Shown piece by piece: positions 12,605 through 19,860 of a stretch of DNA of 26,494 nucleotides (position 1 is the first letter of the stretch; each line of letters opens with the position of its first letter). The position numbers were made by a program, and so were the translations under genes. The DNA is from JALYJZ01 sp964476895 (lineage in GTDB: Bacteria > Patescibacteriota > SICC01): the NCBI GenBank assembly GCA_964476895.1, contig CAYZCS010000007.1, forward strand, positions 1-26,494, given 5' to 3'. Under the pieces are notes generated by a model, which ran no database searches, was not told where the DNA came from, and worked only from the letters and a program-made list of their open reading frames with translations.

Positions 12605-13108
12605 CTAATTAAGCCAGTCTAAGAAACGCTCGACATCCCGTTTTGATTTCAGGTGCACTACTTTTTCCGAATGTTTCGTAAGAAATCTTTGTGTGTTCTT
12701 CAGGCGATCGCCGGCTAGTTGGAACATCGCTTGAAAATGACCGAGGTCGTTCCACCAGTTCAGTTCCGGGTGACGATCTTTCTTGGATATTCTTTTCGCA
12801 TGTCGAATTACACGTCGCCATAGCGGGATATCCAGGAACACGATGATGTCAGCCCGCTCCGCGATCTCGGGTTGCACGCGGCGATACAATCCATCGCTGA
12901 CCCAGATCGGCTTTTTGATGAATTTCGCTACCTCGGCCTCTATCTTTCTTCGGACGCGCTCTTTCTCTTTTTCGCTTTTCGCATTGTGACCGCCCTCCGA
13001 GAACCAAATCCGGTCGATTTCCAGGCGAGGGATCCCGGCATGCCGAGCAATCCGCTTGGCGAGCGTCGTCTTCCCACTCGCGCTAAGGCCGAGGATAGAG
13101 ATCCTCAT
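12605..13108 (-). CDS. P-loop nucleoside/nucleotide kinase-like protein (FlaR-type)
   Basis: The 167-residue protein has a Walker A motif GLSASGKTT (residues 7-15), then GIPRLEIDRIWF, and the segment IWVSDGLYRR. DIIVFLDIPLWRRVIRHAKR follows, a lid-like arginine-rich stretch typical of adenylate-kinase-like small kinases often annotated 'DNA topology modulation protein FlaR'. The substrate is not known. Its codons look noticeably more A/T-rich than those of its neighbours, which suggests later acquisition. The start overlaps the xer stop by 4 nt (ATGA), and the end lies 9 nt from the convergent csaA stop. Confidence 0.7.
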   Translation of the reverse strand: MRISILGLSASGKTTLAKRIARHAGIPRLEIDRIWFSEGGHNAKSEKEKERVRRKIEAEVAKFIKKPIWVSDGLYRRVQPEIAERADIIVFLDIPLWRRVIRHAKRISKKDRHPELNWWNDLGHFQAMFQLAGDRLKNTQRFLTKHSEKVVHLKSKRDVERFLDWLN

Positions 13109-14094
13109 GACTTCCCATGAAACTTCTTATGCACCTCCCGCAGCTGCGGGTTGGTGACGTGCGTGTAGACCTGCGTGGTCGTGATCGAGGCGTGGCCGAG
13201 CATCTGCTGCACGCTCCGGATGTCGGCACCGCTGCGGAGCAGGCCCGTCGCGAACGAGTGCCGCAGCGTGTGCGGGGTCACGTCCTTCACCAGGCCCGCC
13301 GCCGTCGTGTACTTCTTCAGGATCCGCTGCACGGACCGCGGCGTGAGCCGGAGGTCCCCGCCGTCAGCTTCGCGGCCTTTCGGCTCGTCTGAACGGGTGA
13401 GGAGCGGCCGCATCGCGGCGCGGCGCTTGCCGAGGTAGGCGGCCAGGTATCCCGCGGCCCGCTCGGAGAGGAAGACGATCCGCGGCTTGTCGCCCTTGCC
13501 GCGCACCATGAACTCGCCGCGTTCGGCGTTCACCTGGTCGGTGTCGAGGGCGCACAGCTCGGACACGCGCAGCCCGGTGGAGTAGAGGAGCTCGAGGATC
13601 GCGCGATCGCGGAGGCTCGTGAACGTGTCCTTGGTACCGGCGGATTCCAGGAGCCGCTCGACTTCCTCGCCGGTCAGGAACTCGACGCTCCGCCGTTCGG
13701 TCTTCCCGAGTTCGATCTTGTCGGCGGAGAGGGTCTTCACGTCCCGCCGCGCCAGGTATTTGAGGAGCGCCCGGATCGCGATCACGTGGTAGTTCTGCGT
13801 GAGCCGCGTAAGTTCGCCGCCGTTCTGGTTCGGCTGGCGGTTCAGCCAGAGCCGGAAGCTCCGGACCGCGTCGATCGTGATGCCCTGCGGCGCGGTCACG
13901 CCGTGCCCCGCGCCCCAGCGCGCGAACCGGCTGAGATAGTGGTCATAATTTCGGAGTGTGAGCCGCGAGAGCTGCCGCTCCACCTCGCAGTATTCGAGGA
14001 ATTGCGTGATGTACTCCGCGAGTTCGGTCTTCGGGCGGGGCGGGGGCTTAACGCCCGGCGCGGGAGTGTGGCCAGATGTCGCTTTTTCTGACAT
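13105..14094 (-). CDS. Xer-type tyrosine recombinase
   Basis: The 329-residue protein has a core-binding N-terminal domain (about residues 25-118) and a catalytic domain with all active-site residues: R176 in STGLRVSEL, K200, H275-xx-R278 in HTLRHSFA, H301 in LGHAS and Y310 in VYTH. Its length is close to XerC/XerD/XerA, which resolve chromosome dimers at a dif site. An extra 25-residue proline-rich N-terminus and an insertion near residues 230-248 are present. There is no phage or transposon context, so a chromosomal Xer is more likely than an integrase. I cannot decide between XerC, XerD and XerA. The start is at an ATG within a dyad-symmetric region. Confidence 0.85.
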   Translation of the reverse strand: MSEKATSGHTPAPGVKPPPRPKTELAEYITQFLEYCEVERQLSRLTLRNYDHYLSRFARWGAGHGVTAPQGITIDAVRSFRLWLNRQPNQNGGELTRLTQNYHVIAIRALLKYLARRDVKTLSADKIELGKTERRSVEFLTGEEVERLLESAGTKDTFTSLRDRAILELLYSTGLRVSELCALDTDQVNAERGEFMVRGKGDKPRIVFLSERAAGYLAAYLGKRRAAMRPLLTRSDEPKGREADGGDLRLTPRSVQRILKKYTTAAGLVKDVTPHTLRHSFATGLLRSGADIRSVQQMLGHASITTTQVYTHVTNPQLREVHKKFHGKS

Positions 14095-14113
14095 GTCCTA
14101 TATTGTGCGACAT
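14076..14113. repeat. Nested inverted repeat around the xer start codon
   Basis: ATGTCGC (14076-14082) and GCGACAT (14107-14113) are inverted around a central 8-bp palindrome, GACATGTC (14090-14097), that contains the start codon. The symmetry could be an autoregulatory operator or a small hairpin. Chance cannot be excluded. Confidence 0.35.
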
Positions 14114-14161
14114 TTAGACGGGGAAAGCGAGCAATAATGTTGGGCCGGTAGTATCCAGCGT

Positions 14162-14647
14162 CTAGCGAAGGCTTTCCACCACGGACGTCACTTCCTCGAT
14201 CCTGTCCGCCGGCAACGCCTCTTGGTTCAGGCCCATCTCGTGCTCAAGCGAAAGATTCGCGTAACCCTCGACGAGCCAGGCCTCCAGTTGGCCGGTGTCG
14301 CCCGCTTCGCGTGCTCGCTGTATGTCCTCGATGGAGAACGGTGGGTGATACCGGTGCTCCCGCACGATCCCGTGGTCATCCCGCGTGAAGACCTGCTGCT
14401 CAGTGGAGTCCGCTACTCTCCTGATGATGCGGTAGAAACGGCTGCCTTCGACCTCCACGGGCTGCAGGGTGACCGGGCTGAAGTCCCGGTCGACGAGCGC
14501 TAGCTCCGGTCCGATCAAGCCATTCGAAATGCTGTGGGAATACTCCTGCCACTTGGCGTCGAACGCGCCATCGAGCCGTTCGACGGCCGCTTCCTGTTCG
14601 GCGAGCCGCCGTAGTTCGTCGTTCTCATGATTCTCTTCCCTGGTCAT
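14162..14647 (-). CDS. Hypothetical soluble protein
   Basis: The 161-residue acidic protein is not recognised. The first 50 residues are charged and probably helical (ELRRLAEQEAAVERLDGAF). A beta-like segment follows around SPVTLQPVEVEGSRFYRIIR, and a helical acidic C-terminus ends ADRIEEVTSVVESLR. There is no signal peptide or membrane span. It has its own promoter with a palindrome in the spacer, so it is probably regulated. It lies 67 nt upstream of xer on the same strand. Confidence 0.65.
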   Translation of the reverse strand: MTREENHENDELRRLAEQEAAVERLDGAFDAKWQEYSHSISNGLIGPELALVDRDFSPVTLQPVEVEGSRFYRIIRRVADSTEQQVFTRDDHGIVREHRYHPPFSIEDIQRAREAGDTGQLEAWLVEGYANLSLEHEMGLNQEALPADRIEEVTSVVESLR

Positions 14648-14655
14648 GACGCCCC

Positions 14656-14684
14656 ATCGTAACGGTAAAAATACCGTTAGACAA
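14656..14684 (-). promoter_or_regulatory. Promoter with a palindromic operator in its spacer
   Basis: On the minus strand -35 TTGTCT (14679-14684) and -10 TACGAT (14656-14661) are 17 nt apart. Between and overlapping them lies a perfect palindrome, TAACGGTA-AAAA-TACCGTTA on the plus strand (14660-14679). The -10 box ends 8 nt before the ATG of the hypothetical gene. The placement matches a site where a dimeric repressor would block RNA polymerase. Confidence 0.6.
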
Positions 14685-14685
14685 A

Positions 14686-14736
14686 GAAAAAAGAGAGGAG
14701 AAAGTCATATGGGTGATGAATTTGATTCCTCTCTTT
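14686..14736 (-). terminator. Probable terminator of the four-span membrane gene
   Basis: On the minus strand AAAGAGAGGA (14727-14736) and TCCTCTCTTT (14690-14699) form a perfect 10-bp stem with a 27-nt loop. A T-rich tail follows (TTTCTTTG after the arm). This fits termination about 80 nt after the stop at 14819. The long loop lowers confidence. Confidence 0.5.
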
Positions 14737-14822
14737 GGAGTGTATTCCCCGTCCGGAACATCGCTGATGCGATGCGGCCACTCGGATTGAGTACGGGGTT
14801 ACGGGCCGGTTGGTGGTGCTAG
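14709..14822 (+). CDS. Possible 37-residue small ORF
   Basis: An ATG lies 8 nt after AGGAG and opens 37 codons that begin MGDEFDSSLWSVFPVRN and end RAGWWC. The stop forms a CTAG with the stop of the convergent gene. The AGGAG is, however, the complement of a pyrimidine-rich terminator arm, and half of the ORF lies in that structure. Nothing is recognised in the product. It is listed only as a candidate. Confidence 0.2.
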   Translation: MGDEFDSSLWSVFPVRNIADAMRPLGLSTGLRAGWWC

Positions 14823-15469
14823 TGCTGCTCGGTGAGCTGGGAGCGGAAGTTCCGCAGTACTCTCTCCCGGGCCTCCGGCGAAAGCCGGTTGAGCTCTTGG
14901 ATGAACGCGGTGTCCGCGGGGGTCAACCGATCCATGGTCGGAACGTCTTGGAACCGGTTCGGTGCGTCACCGCTTACGGCTCCTCCGGACTGGCCGGTGA
15001 CGTCCTCGGGCGACGCATTCCGCTTCCATGCGAAGACGCGGTAGTTGTCGGCGAGGAAGTACAGGGCCGCCAGGACGAACGGAGCCAGCAGCACCAGCCC
15101 CAGGAAGTTGCCCTGGACGTCGTTGATGGTGGGATGGAGCGCCAGCACGGTGAAGCATGTGGCGAAACCGATGCCCAGCGTCAGCAAGAAGCGGCGCTGG
15201 TGGGCGGCGATGAAAGCCGCGGAGATGATTCCCGCCACCGTGACGATCTCGAGGACGGTCGTTACGCCCTCGTTCAGTACGAGCAGGCTGTACCCCTGCA
15301 TGTAGCTGGGAATCGTCAGGTAGGTCTCGGACGTCGACCCATCGGCGAAACCGCCGACCAGCTCGGTCTCGAGACCGGAGATGCTGATGAAGCTGCCGAT
15401 CAGCAGCACCTGGGCGGCCGCGGCGATGCCGAGCAAGCCCCAGACGACCCTGTTGATATTGGAGCTCAA
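14819..15469 (-). CDS. Four-span membrane protein of unknown function
   Basis: The 216-residue protein has about four hydrophobic segments: near VVWGLLGIAAAAQVLLIGSF, VTTVLEIVTVAGIISAAFIA, FLLTLGIGFATCFTVLALH and LGLVLLAPFVLAALYFLA. A soluble C-terminal tail of about 70 residues ends in a charged helix (LSPEARERVLRNFRSQL). No family is recognised. The start codon is TTG at 15469, preferred because a strong AGGAGG lies 7 nt upstream. Confidence 0.7.
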   Translation of the reverse strand: MSSNINRVVWGLLGIAAAAQVLLIGSFISISGLETELVGGFADGSTSETYLTIPSYMQGYSLLVLNEGVTTVLEIVTVAGIISAAFIAAHQRRFLLTLGIGFATCFTVLALHPTINDVQGNFLGLVLLAPFVLAALYFLADNYRVFAWKRNASPEDVTGQSGGAVSGDAPNRFQDVPTMDRLTPADTAFIQELNRLSPEARERVLRNFRSQLTEQH

Positions 15470-15521
15470 AGCTCCACCTCCTAGTTGTAGATGTGCACGA
15501 TAGCCTTATGCCATCGGCAAG

Positions 15522-15550
15522 AAAGTACCATAACAGAGCTAATTATTCAA
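15522..15550 (-). promoter_or_regulatory. Promoter of the four-span membrane gene
   Basis: Minus-strand TTGAAT (15545-15550) and TACTTT (15522-15527) are separated by exactly 17 nt. The start near 15515 gives a leader of about 45 nt, which contains the AGGAGG site. Confidence 0.6.
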
Positions 15551-15580
15551 GTACTGTCGAATGATGCAGCAGGATAGCGC

Positions 15581-15586
15581 TAAGCT
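15581..15586 (+). promoter_or_regulatory. -10 box giving a leaderless PAP2 phosphatase mRNA
   Basis: TAAGCT is followed by exactly 6 nt and the ATG at 15593. No Shine-Dalgarno sequence is present. No -35 consensus was found at 16-18 nt. Confidence 0.45.
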
Positions 15587-15592
15587 GGTTAC

Positions 15593-16150
15593 ATGGGCTT
15601 CCTCGGCTACCTCGACTACCAGCTGACGCGTGCTGCCACGGAGATCGGCGGCACCAGCCCGCTCCGTGCCGAGATCGTGAACTTCGCGGCTGATTTGCTT
15701 CCGTACTTCTTCACCGCGGCGGCGGTCTGGATCTTCCTGAGCGGCCGGACCAAACGCCAGAAAGAGAAAGGGCAGGACGCGGTGATCGCGGCGCTCGGTG
15801 CCGTGCTGCTCGCGATCGGTACGCACTGGCTGATCGGCGAGGTGTTTCACCGCGACCGGCCGTTCGTGACGCACCAAATCAATTACGTCGAGCTGGTGGA
15901 TCCGCTCGAGCAGTCCTTCCCGAGCGGCCATGCGATGATCCTCTTCGCGTTCGCGGGGACGATCTACTTCATCGGGAACCATCGGAAGTGGGGCGTCATC
16001 CTGCTGACCGTCGCGGCGGTCGTGGCGATCGCCCGGGTCGTTGCCGGCGTGCACTATCCCAGCGACGTGATTGCCGGCGCGCTGCTCGGACTCGCCCTCG
16101 CCAAGCTCGTCTCCTGGCAGAGCCGGTGGCTGGCCAAGGAAATGCGCTAG
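15593..16150 (+). CDS. PAP2-family membrane phosphatase
   Basis: The 185-residue protein has about five hydrophobic segments and the three PAP2 active-site motifs: HRDRP (residues 86-90), PSGH (110-113) and RVVAGVHYPSD (148-158, with H154 and D158). In the BcrC/YbjG-like branch this enzyme dephosphorylates undecaprenyl pyrophosphate outside the membrane. Phosphatidate or phosphatidylglycerophosphate are other possible substrates. The nearby uppP encodes an unrelated enzyme for the first reaction, so the two may be partly redundant. Confidence 0.85.
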   Translation: MGFLGYLDYQLTRAATEIGGTSPLRAEIVNFAADLLPYFFTAAAVWIFLSGRTKRQKEKGQDAVIAALGAVLLAIGTHWLIGEVFHRDRPFVTHQINYVELVDPLEQSFPSGHAMILFAFAGTIYFIGNHRKWGVILLTVAAVVAIARVVAGVHYPSDVIAGALLGLALAKLVSWQSRWLAKEMR

Positions 16151-16153
16151 GCG

Positions 16154-16159
16154 TACACT
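16154..16159 (+). promoter_or_regulatory. Possible -10 box of the small membrane-protein cassette
   Basis: TACACT lies just after the PAP2 stop and predicts a start near 16166. That gives a leader of about 38 nt containing the AAAAGGAGG site of the first small gene. No -35 consensus is seen. Confidence 0.35.
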
Positions 16160-16203
16160 GACCAGTCACCTTCACATACCGTTGTCGACCAAAAGGAGGG
16201 GCC

Positions 16204-16401
16204 GTGGAGCTTTTTTTGCTATTGCTGATCGCCGCGGCCCTGCTCGGGTCGCGCCTTGCCAGGAGCTGCCTGCTCGGCATGTTCTGGTTCATCGTCCTGG
16301 CCGTTGCGTTCATCCTGTTCCTCGCGATCCTCATCCAAAGCGACGTGAAGGACAACGACCGGCCCGCCAAACCCCGGACGGAGATCGTCCGGACAATCTG
16401 A
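16204..16401 (+). CDS. Small two-span membrane protein (cassette gene 1)
   Basis: A 65-residue protein starts at a GTG with AAGGAGG 4 nt upstream. Two hydrophobic spans (about 3-19 and 24-45, the latter FWFIVLAVAFILFLAILI) are followed by a charged tail (DVKDNDRPAKPRTEIVR). No family is recognised. It is the first of four closely spaced tiny membrane proteins. Confidence 0.6.
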   Translation: MELFLLLLIAAALLGSRLARSCLLGMFWFIVLAVAFILFLAILIQSDVKDNDRPAKPRTEIVRTI

Positions 16402-16414
16402 AAGGACTCGTTCC

Positions 16415-16546
16415 ATGAAGCAGTCGCTGAGAATGGTGGCGATCGCCGTTCCGGTGGGTACGCTGGCCGGTTTCTTCGAGGCCGTCGGCGCATCCCTGGC
16501 GTGTTTCGTCGCGATGGGTTGCTACATGAGCAATCGGATGCTCTGA
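16415..16546 (+). CDS. Small membrane protein (cassette gene 2)
   Basis: A 43-residue product starts at an ATG with AAAGGA 8 nt upstream, 13 nt after the previous stop. It is nearly all hydrophobic after MKQSLR, with one or two short spans (VAIAVPVGTLAGFF, ASLACFVAMGCYM). It has two cysteines. Function is unknown. Its well-placed ribosome site and position support it as a real gene. Confidence 0.5.
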   Translation: MKQSLRMVAIAVPVGTLAGFFEAVGASLACFVAMGCYMSNRML

Positions 16547-16556
16547 AAGGAGTCAC

Positions 16557-16709
16557 ATGGAAATCATGGCAGCAAGCGAAACCCTGAAGGTCGTCGCCGT
16601 GACCCTGCTTGTTCTGGGAGGAGCGGCATTTCTGGTCTTCGAGCCGCTCTTCTACGCCATGTTGTACGGGGAGCCGCCCGACGACGCGGACGAGTCCGGC
16701 CATGCGTGA
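16557..16709 (+). CDS. Small one-span membrane protein (cassette gene 3)
   Basis: A 50-residue product starts at an ATG with AAAGGAG 5 nt upstream, 10 nt after the previous stop. One span (about LKVVAVTLLVLGGAAFLVF) is followed by an acidic tail (EPPDDADESG). Its 3' end overlaps the next gene by 8 nt. No family is recognised. Confidence 0.5.
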   Translation: MEIMAASETLKVVAVTLLVLGGAAFLVFEPLFYAMLYGEPPDDADESGHA

Positions 16710-16899
16710 CTGGGGCATCCTGATCCCGATGTCATTCGTGCCGGCAGGGCTCGCGTTCTTCGCGGGAGTCGTCTCATTCCTCACCGGTTCGGCATTCCTG
16801 ACCAACCTGCTTCGCGTTTCTGCGCTCGCCGTGATCGTCCTGATCATCCTGTTTCTCAACGATCAGGTCCGGCGCGCCTTGGACGGCGGACATCCCTAA
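16702..16899 (+). CDS. Small two-span membrane protein (cassette gene 4)
   Basis: The 65-residue product starts at an ATG that overlaps the previous gene by 8 nt, which indicates coupled translation. Two spans (FVPAGLAFFAGVVSFLTG and LRVSALAVIVLIILFL) and a short charged tail are visible. No family is recognised. A terminator follows. Confidence 0.55.
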   Translation: MRDWGILIPMSFVPAGLAFFAGVVSFLTGSAFLTNLLRVSALAVIVLIILFLNDQVRRALDGGHP

Positions 16900-16905
16900 G
16901 GCGGC

Positions 16906-16970
16906 GATCCGTCATCCCCGTTTCGATCTCACGATTTGAAACGACCGGATGATGGGTTGCCGTCTTTTTA
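16906..16970 (+). terminator. Terminator after the small membrane-protein cassette
   Basis: Arms 16906-16917 and 16947-16958 pair over 12 positions with G-U pairs (core TCATCC/GGATGA). CGTTTC (16919-16924) pairs with GAAACG (16938-16943) inside. A run of five T (16965-16969) follows 6 nt later. It separates the cassette from uppP. Confidence 0.6.
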
Positions 16971-17011
16971 CTTGCGCGGGGAACCGCCGCATACGGTAGG
17001 CTGGAATCCGT

Positions 17012-17794
17012 ATGGAGTACGTCTACGCCGCGATTCTCGGCATCGTCCAGGGGCTCACTGAGTTCCTGCCGGTCTCCTCGACCGGTCATCTGGCGCTGGC
17101 GCAGGAGCTGTTCGGTCTCGACCAGTCCCGGTTCGGATTGCAGTTCGACGCGGCGATCCATCTCGGCACCGCGGCGGCGGTCGTCGGGTTCTTCCGCCGC
17201 GACCTCTGGCGGGTGGTGACCGGATTTCGCAAGCCGGAAGAACGGAAGCTTGGATACTCCCTGGTAATCGCGAGCATCCCGGCCGGCCTGGCCGGACTGA
17301 TGTTCGAGGACCTGATCGAGGGACCGCTCCGCGATCCGGCGGTGATCGCGACGGCCCTGGCGGTCGGTGCGCTCGTCTTCCTGATGGTCGAGCGGGTGGC
17401 GAAGGCGCGGAAAGACGTCCGTGACGCCTCGGTCCTGGACGCGCTGATCATCGGTCTGGCCCAAGCGCTCGCGCTGATTCCCGGCGTCTCCCGCTCCGGC
17501 TCGACCACGGTCACCGGCATGCTGCTCGGACTCAAACGGGCGGAGGCGGCGCGCTTCGCCTTCCTGCTCTCCGTGCCGATCGTGGTGGCGGCCGGTGGCA
17601 AGAAGTTCTTCGATACCCTGAGCGAGGGAAGCGACGGAGTGATCGGCATCACCCTGGTCGGACTCGCGACCTCGGCGGTCGTCGGATACTTCACGATCCG
17701 GTATCTCCTCCGGTTCCTCCAGCAGAACCGCCTCGATGTCTTCGCCTACTACCGCCTGGTCCTGGCGGGCGTAATCGTACTGACGCTCTTGTAA
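17012..17794 (+). CDS. uppP: Undecaprenyl-diphosphatase UppP (BacA)
   Basis: The 260-residue polytopic protein has both family signatures, GLTEFLPVSSTGHL at residues 15-28 and PGVSRSGST in the second half, with about eight hydrophobic segments. UppP removes one phosphate from undecaprenyl pyrophosphate and so recycles the lipid carrier of peptidoglycan and surface-glycan synthesis. Overexpression gives bacitracin resistance. TAGGCT lies 9 nt before the ATG with no good Shine-Dalgarno sequence, so a near-leaderless transcript is likely. Confidence 0.95.
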   Translation: MEYVYAAILGIVQGLTEFLPVSSTGHLALAQELFGLDQSRFGLQFDAAIHLGTAAAVVGFFRRDLWRVVTGFRKPEERKLGYSLVIASIPAGLAGLMFEDLIEGPLRDPAVIATALAVGALVFLMVERVAKARKDVRDASVLDALIIGLAQALALIPGVSRSGSTTVTGMLLGLKRAEAARFAFLLSVPIVVAAGGKKFFDTLSEGSDGVIGITLVGLATSAVVGYFTIRYLLRFLQQNRLDVFAYYRLVLAGVIVLTLL

Positions 17795-17821
17795 GGTAGG
17801 GGCGTAAAGGGGTACTCGCAG

Positions 17822-19417
17822 ATGTTCAAAGACGTGACCGGTCCGGAGGGGGCTTCGAAGCAATCAGACGCAGGCGGCGTCGTCGCCGCCGGAAGCCCGG
17901 AAACGGTCCGAGCCGGGACGGAGATCCTGCAAGCCGGCGGCACCGCTGCGGACGCCGCGATCGCCTGTGCGTTCGCGGCCTGCGCCGCCGAGCCGCATCT
18001 GATCGCGCTCGGGGCCGGCGGGTTCATGCTGACCCACGACGCCGCGACCGGCCGGCAGACGCTGCTCGACTACTTCGTGGCGATGCCCGGCGAGGGTCTC
18101 GAGAAGGAGCAACGGAAACTCGCGAAGCTCACGCCGACGCCGGTCGACTTCGGCAGCACCGTGCAGATGTTCCACTCCGGTCACGCCGCCAACGGCGTGC
18201 CGGGATTCGTGGCGGGGATGTACGCGGCGCACGAGCGGTTCGGGACGCTCCCCATGGCGCGGCTGCTCGAGCCGGCGCAACGGATCGCCACGGAAGGCGT
18301 GGTGGTCGGCGAACAGCAGAGCTACCTGTTCGAGCTACTGCACAACATCCTGACGCTCACGGAGGATTCGAAGCGACGGTTCGCCAAGGACGGCGGCCCC
18401 TACCGGAAAGGCGATACGTTCCGGTACCCGGAGCTGGCCGAGACGCTGGCAGAGATCGCCGCCGGCGGTGCGGACACGTTCTACCGCGGCGCGCTCGCGG
18501 AGCGGATCGTCCGCGAATCCGCGGCCGGGGGCGGCCGGATTACCGCCGCGGACCTGGCGGCGTACGAAGTGATCGAACGCGATCCCGTCCGGATCGAATA
18601 TCGCGGTTCGGAGATCGTGGGGAATCCGCCGCCGTCGTCCGGCGGCGCGCTGATCGCCCACACGCTCAGGCTGCTTTCGCACTTCGACCTGGCGGGACTC
18701 GGGCGCGATTCCTACGAACGGCTCCGGCATGTGGTCGAAGCGCAGCTCGCGACGAACACCGTCCGCCGCGTCCGGTTCGACGCGCACCTGCATGACGAGG
18801 ACGTGCTGGAGCGGCTCCTGGCGGAGGAGCAGGTCGTCCACGACCATCAGGGCATCACCAACCGGCTCGGCAACACGACCCACTGCGTGGTGATCGACGG
18901 TAACGGCAACGCCGTCAGCATGACCAACTCGAACGGGGCCTGCTCCGGCGTACAGGTGCCGGGTACCGGGATCCAGCTCAACTCGATGCTCGGCGAGGAG
19001 GACCTGAACCCGCAGGGGTTCCACAAGCATCCGGTCGGCTCGCGGATTCCCTCGATGATGGCGCCGACCCTGGTGCTCGACCGCGGCGAGGTTCGCCTGG
19101 CGGTCGGGTCGGCCGGCAGCAACCGGATCCGGAGCGCGATCCTGCAGACGATCCTCGGCGTGCTTGATGACGGCCTGCCGTTGGACGAGGCGGTCGAGGC
19201 GCCGCGGGTGCACGTGGAGGGAGATTCGGCGGAGATCGAAGGCGGCATCGACCCCAAGCATGCCAAGCGCCTCACCGCGGACGGCTACCAGGTGAATCTG
19301 TGGAAGGACCGGAACCTGTTCTTCGGCGGCGTGCAGGCCGCCGTCCGGAACCCGCGGACCGGCACGTTGACCGGCCACGGCGACACCCGCCGCGGCGGCG
19401 CGGCGATGACGGTCTGA
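17822..19417 (+). CDS. ggt: Gamma-glutamyltransferase
   Basis: The 531 residues cover the full Ntn-hydrolase fold of gamma-glutamyltranspeptidase. The precursor cuts itself before the nucleophile. Here the site is NTTH with T352 as the expected catalytic threonine, and SMTNSNG and SRIPSMMAPTLV downstream are conserved. N-terminal landmarks are AAGSPETVRAG, GGTAADAAIA and LGAGGFML. The enzyme transfers or hydrolyses gamma-glutamyl groups of glutathione and related compounds. There is no signal peptide, so it would act in the cytoplasm unless exported otherwise. AAAGGGG lies 9 nt before the ATG. Confidence 0.92.
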   Translation: MFKDVTGPEGASKQSDAGGVVAAGSPETVRAGTEILQAGGTAADAAIACAFAACAAEPHLIALGAGGFMLTHDAATGRQTLLDYFVAMPGEGLEKEQRKLAKLTPTPVDFGSTVQMFHSGHAANGVPGFVAGMYAAHERFGTLPMARLLEPAQRIATEGVVVGEQQSYLFELLHNILTLTEDSKRRFAKDGGPYRKGDTFRYPELAETLAEIAAGGADTFYRGALAERIVRESAAGGGRITAADLAAYEVIERDPVRIEYRGSEIVGNPPPSSGGALIAHTLRLLSHFDLAGLGRDSYERLRHVVEAQLATNTVRRVRFDAHLHDEDVLERLLAEEQVVHDHQGITNRLGNTTHCVVIDGNGNAVSMTNSNGACSGVQVPGTGIQLNSMLGEEDLNPQGFHKHPVGSRIPSMMAPTLVLDRGEVRLAVGSAGSNRIRSAILQTILGVLDDGLPLDEAVEAPRVHVEGDSAEIEGGIDPKHAKRLTADGYQVNLWKDRNLFFGGVQAAVRNPRTGTLTGHGDTRRGGAAMTV

Positions 19418-19421
19418 ATCC

Positions 19422-19835
19422 CTATCGTCGGAACCGGTCGGGAATCAGGTCGAGCGCGAAGAGCGAGGCGACGAACGCGCCCAGTAACGTCAGGAACAGC
19501 GCCAGCAGAAATGCGGAGAGGCGTGGGCGGCGGCGCACGAACCGGACCACGGCCCGGGTGAAGGAGCTGTCCTTGGCACGGTCGGCGTGCTCGAGGGCCT
19601 GCTGGAGCAGCCGCTCCGCCCAGTGGAACTCGAGCGCCAGCAGATAGAGGCCGATCGGGATCACGGCGAACGCGGGACCGGGCAACGCCAGCAGCAACAG
19701 TCCCCAGCTCGTGACCAATGCGCCGGCCACGATCGTCAGTCCCCGGACCAACTTGCTGCGCTGCCGGTGGTTCACCCGGCTCAATTGGAGGCGCTTCACC
19801 AGTCCGAACTCACGTCTTTTGGGAACTCTTGCCAT
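19422..19835 (-). CDS. PGPGW-type membrane protein
   Basis: The 137-residue protein has a basic N-terminus and three hydrophobic segments. The middle region LLLALPGPAFAVIPIGLYLL then LEFHWAER matches the 'PGPGW' putative transmembrane family, although the GW of the name motif is AF here. The function of the family is unknown. The gene lies between ggt and the LysM gene, and it diverges from the latter with only 25 bp between start codons. Confidence 0.7.
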   Translation of the reverse strand: MARVPKRREFGLVKRLQLSRVNHRQRSKLVRGLTIVAGALVTSWGLLLLALPGPAFAVIPIGLYLLALEFHWAERLLQQALEHADRAKDSSFTRAVVRFVRRRPRLSAFLLALFLTLLGAFVASLFALDLIPDRFRR

Positions 19836-19843
19836 GCGCCCGG

Positions 19844-19853
19844 ATGATACACT
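19844..19853. promoter_or_regulatory. Divergent -10 pair sharing one TA (PGPGW/LysM genes)
   Basis: The plus strand reads ATGATACACT. TACACT (19848-19853) lies 7 nt before the LysM GTG. Its opposite-strand partner TATCAT (19844-19849) lies 8 nt before the PGPGW ATG. Only 25 bp separate the two start codons, so both transcripts must be leaderless or nearly so if started here. Confidence 0.6.
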
Positions 19854-19860
19854 AATTCCC

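Noticed and set aside
13105..14094. Tyrosine recombinase as a phage or genomic-island integrase
   Set aside because: No tRNA is adjacent, there are no phage genes and no direct repeats. Length and motifs fit a housekeeping Xer.
14418..14442. CTGATGA followed by GAAA on the plus strand, possible hammerhead
   Set aside because: Only seven bases separate the two and they cannot form stem II. No matching stem III. It is antisense to a coding region.
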